A stretch of DNA of 42,146 nucleotides from Pseudomonadota bacterium (GTDB lineage: Bacteria; Pseudomonadota; Alphaproteobacteria; Rhizobiales; Rhizobiaceae). The DNA lies in the NCBI GenBank assembly GCA_023444445.1, contig JAEXMK010000081.1:1-42146 (forward strand). Reading direction: 5' to 3'. This document shows, in pieces, positions 35,935 through 42,146 of the stretch. The position numbers and the translations under genes are program-made. The stretch's first letter is position 1, and the number at the start of each line of letters is the position of its first letter. A model generated the notes under the pieces. That model was not told the DNA's origin, did not search any database, and saw nothing but the letters and a program-made list of their open reading frames with translations.

Positions 35935-35953
35935 TTTGGCAAAGTTTGTCAAA
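35935..35953 (-). promoter_or_regulatory. Probable ParD operator overlapping a -35-like box
   Basis: TTTGGCAAAGTTTGTCAAA is a 19-bp palindrome with one mismatched pair. On the minus strand it contains TTGACA (35952-35947), a consensus -35 box, 31 bases upstream of parD. No good -10 box is seen, so the promoter is tentative. Confidence 0.6.
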
Positions 35954-36149
35954 ACAGATCGGGAAAAGAAATTGGCGCAGGCGGAAATGGCGGTCTCCGG
36001 CCTGCGCCAGTCCTGCCGCAAGCGGCATCGGACGCAATGTTTTTGTGAGCTTTCCGGACCGGATTTTCACAACCACTGCTCTGATTTGAGACATTATCGC
36101 TCGTCTCTTGCGCGAAACTTGTCTACCTAAAATTTAATATCCTAAAATA

Positions 36150-36181
36150 CCAACGCCCGACACTGATGTGCCGGGCGTTGG
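36150..36181 (-). terminator. Terminator downstream of ccrM
   Basis: CCAACGCCCG and CGGGCGTTGG form a perfect ten-pair stem. On the minus strand it is followed by TATTTTAGG. It lies about 100 bases past the ccrM stop. Confidence 0.7.
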
Positions 36182-36280
36182 TCGTTCTCCATCCGGGACT
36201 GAAGGTACTAAACCGGGCGGAGACGTATGCTGACAGGGGCGGGCGGTGGATCGTCCGTCTTCGGCCTCTTGGGCTTCCGA

Positions 36281-37462
<1,182 letters not shown>

Positions 37463-37659
37463 TTATGGTTACCGAAGATGGTTATCAAAGCCTGAACAAG
37501 TCACGGAAAAAGCGAAATAAATGGCTGTTGCCGCGGCTATGGGGGATTTACGGCGAAAGCAGCGGAACCCGAGGCGGCGCAAAAACGTTGTGCACAACGG
37601 GTTGTCCTGTTGCGCCGACCGGTGCAGCAGAACGACGGCAAATGAGGGGGTGGTCCGCA

Positions 37660-38760
37660 ATGGGATCCATGATGAAAATGGCTTGTTTTTCCGCGCGTGT
37701 CGTATGCACTTCGCTAGTTGTTGCAGCGTTGCCATCACCGTTGTGGGCGCAGGCGCCGGCGGCGCAGTTTAACGTCGTAACCGATGCGGTGCTGTTCGAT
37801 GGCGGCCCCTCCCTCGGCAATAGCGACAAGGTACGGTGGGATTTCTACAAGACCGACCGGGCCGGAGCGCGCACCGACGAAAATGCCGGCGGTTCCTATG
37901 ACGCCACCTTTGAAGCGAAGCTGCCGGCCGGCAAATATGTCGGCGTGGCGGCACTGGGCAATGTGACCCGCGAAACAACCTTTGAGGTGAAGGACGGCAG
38001 TGTCGCAAGGCCAAAAGTGAATTTCGACGCCGCACAACTGACGGTTGTGCCGAAACGCAGCCCCGGCGGCGATGTGGAAACACAGGCGAAAACCGAAATC
38101 ACCAAGGGCGACTTCAAGGACAGCGTTTACGGTGAGAATACGGTCTTCGTACCGGCAGGCGAGATCGTTCTCACCGGCAGCATCGGTCCGGCGCGGGCGC
38201 AGGAAACCCTTGCCGTCAAGGCAGGTGAGACGATCAGCCATGAGCTTGTCATTCCAAGCGGCGTGATTGTCACAAAAGCGGTCTATGCGGATGGCGGCAA
38301 AGCCGTTGAGACGGACGATATCCGTTTCGAGGCGCTCTCCGCCAAGGCAACACTCGATGGTACGCGTCAGACCATCAACGGCACCTACGGCACCGGCAAG
38401 ATGATGGAAATGCCCGCCGGCGGCTTCGTGATGCGTGCGCGTCTTGGCAAGGTGACAGTGGAACAGCCATTCACGGTAACGGCGGGAAAACGCACCGAGA
38501 TCACCCTCAACCTCGATGCGGGCGTTCTGGCGATCACGGCACCGGGTGCGGAACGGATTGATATCGTCGAAACGACCAAGGATCTTCAGGGCACGCAGAA
38601 GGAGATTTCCGGTCGTTACGGCACGAAACATCAGGAAACCCTGCATCCCGGCGATTATTCGGTGAAGGTGAGCTACGACAAGAAGTCGGGACGCGACCCG
38701 AAGGAGATCAGGGCGACCGTCAAGGCGGCGGAGCGGACCGAGACGCAGGTGCCGGAGTAA
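37660..38760 (+). CDS. Secreted protein of four degenerate repeats, unknown
   Basis: A 366-residue protein with a signal peptide (hydrophobic stretch to about residue 30, cleavage near LWA-QA). The mature protein consists of about four diverged 80-100 residue units. Each has a YGT- or YD-type turn, an aromatic-rich strand and the pattern PAGxYxxxAxxG followed by FxVxxG. PAGKYVGVAALG, PAGEIVLTGSIG, PAGGFVMRARLG and HPGDYSVKVSYD mark them. They look like beta-sandwich (Ig/carboxypeptidase-regulatory-like) modules. The start at 37660 has GAGGGG upstream; ATG 37642 is an alternative. It is divergent from ccrM. Confidence 0.75.
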   Translation: MGSMMKMACFSARVVCTSLVVAALPSPLWAQAPAAQFNVVTDAVLFDGGPSLGNSDKVRWDFYKTDRAGARTDENAGGSYDATFEAKLPAGKYVGVAALGNVTRETTFEVKDGSVARPKVNFDAAQLTVVPKRSPGGDVETQAKTEITKGDFKDSVYGENTVFVPAGEIVLTGSIGPARAQETLAVKAGETISHELVIPSGVIVTKAVYADGGKAVETDDIRFEALSAKATLDGTRQTINGTYGTGKMMEMPAGGFVMRARLGKVTVEQPFTVTAGKRTEITLNLDAGVLAITAPGAERIDIVETTKDLQGTQKEISGRYGTKHQETLHPGDYSVKVSYDKKSGRDPKEIRATVKAAERTETQVPE

Positions 38761-38784
38761 TAGCGGCGGCGCGGCCCTCCCCCT

Positions 38785-38815
38785 CCCTCATTCCTGTGCC
38801 TGTCTCAGGAATAAG
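38785..38815 (+). repeat. Truncated arm of the mosaic element (copy 5)
   Basis: CCCTCATTCCTGTGCCTGTC is followed by TCAGGAATAAGG. Only the left hairpin arm is present, without core or right arm, immediately before the convergent DUF1284 gene. Confidence 0.7.
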
Positions 38816-38827
38816 GAAGACAAGGCT

Positions 38828-39337
38828 TCACGATTTGCGGCCATCCAACCCATATTTGGGCCTGAGCATCGGATGATTTGAAAAACGCGCCGAATCCTTC
38901 GTCACTGCCTGCAACGGCTCCCCTATCTTTACGCCGGCAAATCCCGAAGCTGCGATGCGGTCGCAAAGCCTGATCCACTGACAGCCGCGACACGCCTGCC
39001 GGATGTCTCCGGTGGCGAAAGCCCCGCGCATAGTCGCGAGGAAATCCGGCGTTGCCTTCAGCCTGCTGCCTGCGGTGAGTGTTTCGCCCAGAAGTGCCGA
39101 AACCGACAGCCGGGCCGTCTCGTCCCGCTGCACAATGCCTACGTTGAAACAGTGCGCGTGGCTTTCGCAAAGCAGACCTTCGCAGATATCGTCCGCCCCT
39201 TCCACCAGCTCGATATCCTCGCCCGCATTCAACCGCGCGGCGACGCGGTCGTAATTTTCGACGAAACCTGATGTGTAGCCCTTGCCGACATAGGTCAGCA
39301 TACAGAGAAGGTGGTGGGGCCGCAGGCGGACGGTCAC
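38828..39337 (-). CDS. DUF1284 cysteine-rich protein
   Basis: A 169-residue protein starting VTVRLRPHHLLCMLTYVGKGYT, the DUF1284 signature. It has seven cysteines, including C52-x4-C57-x5-C63 and C116-x2-C119-x5-C125, which could bind a metal or an iron-sulfur cluster. The start is GTG at 39337 with AGGCGG upstream, ten bases after the GntR gene's stop, so the two are probably co-transcribed. The longer frame overlaps the GntR gene and is rejected. Function unknown. Confidence 0.82.
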   Translation of the reverse strand: MTVRLRPHHLLCMLTYVGKGYTSGFVENYDRVAARLNAGEDIELVEGADDICEGLLCESHAHCFNVGIVQRDETARLSVSALLGETLTAGSRLKATPDFLATMRGAFATGDIRQACRGCQWIRLCDRIAASGFAGVKIGEPLQAVTKDSARFSNHPMLRPKYGLDGRKS

Positions 39338-39347
39338 GGGCCGCCGC

Positions 39348-40028
39348 CTATCCAACGATGGCGAAGGCGTCACGCACCGAGCCGGATGAGGTGCGAATGG
39401 CCTTGCGGCCGATCCATTGCACATGTCCGTCGAGAATGCGCACCGCCTCCTCTGCCCTGCCGCCGCGCAGCGCATCGATTATGGCCCGGTGATCGGTATC
39501 GGTGCGGCGCTCCCAGCCGGCCCGCCAGGCGGAAAATAGGAAACGGGCGCTTGCCGCATGCAGGCCGTCGATCGCCTCCATCAAACGCGGCATGTTGCAG
39601 GGCGCGGTGATGAGGCGGTGAAAGCGGCGATTGGCTTCTTCCCAGTGCTGTACATCGACGGCGCTGTCGCCTTCGAGCGTCGCGGCCTCGGCCTGATCAA
39701 GAATCGCCGACGTCATGTTGGGAATGGCGTGGCGCAGCGCCAGAACCTCAAGGGCTGCGCGCATTTCCGCCACTTCACGTACGTCGTCAAGACCGAAATC
39801 CGCGACCCTCACGCCCCGGCGCGGGATGCTGGCGGCGAGCCCCTGCGCTTCCAGCCTGCGAAACGCCTCACGCACCGGCACATGCGACGCGCCGAATTCG
39901 GCGGCGATATGATCCTGCCGCAGCCGTTCGCCCGGCGACAGTTCACCGCGGACGATGCGCTCGGCAAGCGTGCGGCTGATGCGTGCGGCGATGGTGTCTT
40001 CAGGTGCGGACTTCACTGGCTTGGGCAT
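39348..40028 (-). CDS. GntR-family regulator, FCD (FadR) subfamily
   Basis: A 226-residue regulator with an N-terminal winged helix (about 10-75: ISRTLAERIVRGELSPGERLRQDHIAAEFGASHVPVREAFRRLE) and a C-terminal all-helical FCD ligand domain. FCD metal or ligand residues are visible in RFHRLI, TDTDHRAIIDAL and LDGHVQ. The ligand is unknown; such proteins often sense organic acids. The ATG at 40028 is preceded by GGGAT only. It is upstream of the DUF1284 gene and divergent from the HAD phosphatase gene. Confidence 0.9.
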   Translation of the reverse strand: MPKPVKSAPEDTIAARISRTLAERIVRGELSPGERLRQDHIAAEFGASHVPVREAFRRLEAQGLAASIPRRGVRVADFGLDDVREVAEMRAALEVLALRHAIPNMTSAILDQAEAATLEGDSAVDVQHWEEANRRFHRLITAPCNMPRLMEAIDGLHAASARFLFSAWRAGWERRTDTDHRAIIDALRGGRAEEAVRILDGHVQWIGRKAIRTSSGSVRDAFAIVG

Positions 40029-40263
40029 AATATCCCATAACGCATATGCCGCGCGACTGTGTAGCTGTTTTTGCAGGTTCCAGATGGGCAAAACCGAATA
40101 TTCGAAATCCACCAGCCGCTTATCCGGTCCCGTCTCCGGAACGGGCAAGCCATGAGCCTGACGGGACCGACCCTTGCTGATGAGCCGGTTGAGCTTGGCG
40201 CGGACATGGTCTAAAAGCCCGGCATCATTTTCTTCCGAGCAAATCCGATATAGGGAGCGCCCC

Positions 40264-40953
40264 ATGAGCGGCTTCGACCTCATTATTTTCGACTGCGACG
40301 GCGTTCTGGTCGATTCCGAAATCATCGCGGCGCAGGTGGAATCCCGCCTTTTGACCGAGGCCGGTTATCCGATCTCCGTCGAGGAAATGGGCGAGCGTTT
40401 CGCCGGCATGACGTGGAAGAACATTCTTCTGCAGGTGGAAAGCGAAGCCAGCATTCCGCTGTCCGCATCGCTGCTCGACAAGTCGGAAAAACTGCTCGAC
40501 ATGCGGCTGGAACGGGACGTGAAGATCATTGAGGGCGTGAAGTTCGCACTGTCTCGCCTGACGACGCCGCGCTGCATCTGCTCCAACTCTTCGAGCCATC
40601 GCCTCGACATGATGCTGACGAAGGTGGGCCTGAAGCCCTATTTCGCGCCACATATCTATTCCGCCAAGGATCTTGGCGCCGACCGCGTAAAGCCCAAGCC
40701 CGATATTTTCCTGCATGGCGCAGCACAATTCGGTGTCTCCCCCGACCGTGTGGTCGTGGTCGAGGATTCCGTGCATGGCATCCATGGCGCAAGAGCCGCC
40801 GGCATGCGGGTCATCGGCTTCACCGGCGCATCCCACACCTACCCGAGCCACGCCGACCGGCTGACCGATGCGGGCGCCGAAACCGTGATTTCGCGCATGC
40901 AGGACCTGCCGGCCGTGATTGCAGCGATGGCGGAGTGGGAAGGCGCTTTTTGA
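40264..40953 (+). CDS. HAD-superfamily phosphatase, subfamily IA (Gph/beta-phosphoglucomutase-like)
   Basis: A 229-residue HAD hydrolase. Motif I is FDCDGVLVDSE with both aspartates, motif II CSNSSSHRL, motif III the lysine in VKPKPDIFLHG and motif IV VVEDSVHGIHGA. The cap domain lies between residues about 15 and 90. It is probably a sugar-phosphate or nucleotide phosphatase. GGGAGC lies six bases before the ATG. The BrnA-like remnant follows directly, with AGGAGG overlapping the stop. Confidence 0.92.
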   Translation: MSGFDLIIFDCDGVLVDSEIIAAQVESRLLTEAGYPISVEEMGERFAGMTWKNILLQVESEASIPLSASLLDKSEKLLDMRLERDVKIIEGVKFALSRLTTPRCICSNSSSHRLDMMLTKVGLKPYFAPHIYSAKDLGADRVKPKPDIFLHGAAQFGVSPDRVVVVEDSVHGIHGARAAGMRVIGFTGASHTYPSHADRLTDAGAETVISRMQDLPAVIAAMAEWEGAF

Positions 40954-40963
40954 GGAGGTAGCT

Positions 40964-41190
40964 GTGCTCACATCCCAGACGCAAAAGGAATTCGTACCCG
41001 GCCAAGGCCACACCGAAGCGATTGGGATGCTGTCGACTTTCCCGAAATGACGGATGAAGAGTTGGCAAATGCGCGTCCCGCGAGGGACGTTTTGCCGCCA
41101 GCTTTTTTTGAGGCTGTGGAGGAGTATCGAAACTCCCGTAGCCGCCCGTCAGCGGAGAAAGCGACGGCTGTGGGAAAACTTTCCGGTTAA
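40964..41190 (+). pseudogene. Frameshifted BrnA-like antitoxin
   Basis: AGGAGG at 40953-40958 precedes GTG 40964. Its frame reads VLTSQTQKEFVPGQGHTE and then stops at 41048. One base back, the frame continues SDWDAVDFPEMTDEELANARPARD, then VLPPAFFEAVEEYRNS, ending GKLSG at the TAA 41188. Joined by a one-base deletion near 41017, the two parts make a 75-residue protein with the DWDAV-x-TDEELA-x-ARP motif of BrnA-type antitoxins. The total length (227 bases) is one short of a codon multiple, as expected. No BrnT toxin gene precedes it. A sequencing error or a programmed -1 shift at ACC-GAA-GCG is possible. Confidence 0.65.
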
Positions 41191-41217
41191 AACGCATGGA
41201 AAGTCGTAGACCTCTTC

Positions 41218-41334
41218 TCCGTCATGCCGGACTTGATCCGGCATCCAGTCACGGCGCGTCTGCTCCGTGAGAAGAGTCTTTTGCGATCAATGACTTGATC
41301 GCGCTGGACCCCGGATCAAATCCGGGGTGACGGA
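41218..41334 (+). repeat. 117-bp mosaic palindromic element, copy 6 (CCGG-arm type)
   Basis: The outer ends are TCCGTCAT and GTGACGGA. The arms are ATGCCGGActtgaTCCGGCAT and ACCCCGGAtcaaaTCCGGGGT. The core (GCGCGTCTGCTCCGTGAGAAG ... CAATGACTTGATCG, split here) has diverged from copy 2. It lies between convergent genes. Confidence 0.82.
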
Positions 41335-41407
41335 ATTCGGACCTTTGCGCACAATCAGAACCGGAGCCTGCCGCGCAGGCCCCGGTTTTAACGTGTCACC
41401 CGCCAAA

Positions 41408-41980
41408 TCACCGGCGCTTGGTCTTGGCTTTCGCGCCCTGCTCGGCAAAGCCCACATAGACACTGACGGACCTCGGTGCGCCGCCCGGAGCATTGGGGAT
41501 AGCGACGTGGTCGTTGTTGAAGATGAACTGCGTGCCGGCTCCGCCTGCGGGAACATCAATGGCGAAATTGGTCGTTTCGCCGAAAATCTCGCCGTCGCCG
41601 TCCTTCACCGTTACGCGGATCGGCACAGTCACACGGCCGCCCTTCGACATGGGGCCGGGAACGAGGCGACCCTGGGCGAGCACGTTGACGGTAAGCGTCG
41701 ATTCATTGGCCGTGCAGGAGCGTGTCGTGTCTGAGAGCGAAACCTGATAGGCGAGCTTCTGCGGATCGTCCTTGGCTCCACCGGCGTAAACGCGATGAAC
41801 GGCATTGGCATCGAGAATCGTGACCGTCGGGCAATTGGCCTGCACGACCGGCGTAACGGCATTGGCCTGCGCAGCCGGCGGATTAACCGCGAGCGAGTCC
41901 GACGGATTGGAGGAGTTGCAACCGGCGACAACGGCCAGAAGCGACATAGCGGCGGACAAACGCAAGAAATTCCCTGACAC
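41408..41980 (-). CDS. Predicted lipoprotein (unknown)
   Basis: A 190-residue protein with a lipobox VAGC (lipidated C21). After a proline- and alanine-rich linker, it has a beta-rich region (RVTVPIRVTVKDGDGEIFGETTNFAIDVPAGGAGTQFIFNNDHVAIP). The start is taken as GTG 41980 because the positive residue needed before the hydrophobic stretch is included (MSGNFLRLSA...); an ATG at 41947 would remove it. GAGGG lies about ten bases upstream. I recognise no named family. Confidence 0.8.
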   Translation of the reverse strand: MSGNFLRLSAAMSLLAVVAGCNSSNPSDSLAVNPPAAQANAVTPVVQANCPTVTILDANAVHRVYAGGAKDDPQKLAYQVSLSDTTRSCTANESTLTVNVLAQGRLVPGPMSKGGRVTVPIRVTVKDGDGEIFGETTNFAIDVPAGGAGTQFIFNNDHVAIPNAPGGAPRSVSVYVGFAEQGAKAKTKRR

Positions 41981-42146
41981 TCTTCTAATTCCCTCTCCAT
42001 TGTCCCGGAACCGAACCGCAGACGCTGTTTATTGACCTTTCACGCAGGTTGGCGATGGTCTATAGCAGCGACGCCGGAAAAAATCGATTGGCATGTTCGG
42101 TTTTGCTTGAATTTTCAAAAAAGCCCTTCATTACCTCGCCAATCGC

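Overview
This window looks like part of the main chromosome of an Agrobacterium/Rhizobium-type alphaproteobacterium. This is inferred from the GC-rich codon use, the betI-betB pair, the sulfate cluster with an APS-type CysH and a CysN lacking an APS kinase domain, the GANTC methyltransferase CcrM near mutY, dciA-like and smc genes, and intergenic palindromic mosaic repeats typical of rhizobia. No species assignment was tested. Most of the window is ordinary core genome. Accessory material is limited to single genes and short repeats.

Layout. 1-2000: glycine-betaine synthesis (betB, cut by the window edge, and its repressor betI with a clear operator). 2290-5600: an orphan ParD-like antitoxin, an EAL-CBS-GGDEF cyclic-di-GMP protein and a quinone oxidoreductase. 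5600-6280: a candidate small transcript (24-codon ORF with an extended Shine-Dalgarno and a terminator) and two mosaic repeats. 6280-14700: sulfate assimilation. cysP, cysT, cysW and cysA (minus strand) import sulfate. A cysteine-containing Rrf2 regulator follows. cysH-cysD-cysN (plus strand) activate sulfate to APS and reduce it to sulfite. 14700-15460: a 25-codon membrane microprotein, a hairpin-rich stretch that may encode a small RNA, and tRNA-Pro(CGG). 15700-19200: a lipoprotein, a malate:quinone oxidoreductase with a Tat-like leader, an atypical HEPN/AbiU2-like gene and tRNA-Gln(TTG).

19400-27725: an MBL-fold hydrolase, a DUF1499 protein, a dicarboxylate/amino-acid symporter, a small lipoprotein, pyruvate phosphate dikinase and a Tat-leader VOC protein. 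28160-37430: smc, a DsbA-like oxidoreductase, a small AT-rich membrane-protein gene, a DUF721/DciA-like gene, mutY with an overlapping HAD hydrolase, a ParDE toxin-antitoxin pair and ccrM. 37660-42146: a secreted repeat protein, DUF1284 and GntR genes, a HAD phosphatase, a frameshifted BrnA-like antitoxin and a lipoprotein.

The points most worth a second look are: a family of 117-118 bp double-hairpin elements, mostly between convergent genes; the lone HEPN gene beside tRNA-Gln; the small transcript at 5650-5865; the inverted repeat over the cysP promoter next to an Rrf2 regulator; and the broken BrnA antitoxin. I see no prophage, conjugative element, CRISPR array or multi-gene defence island.
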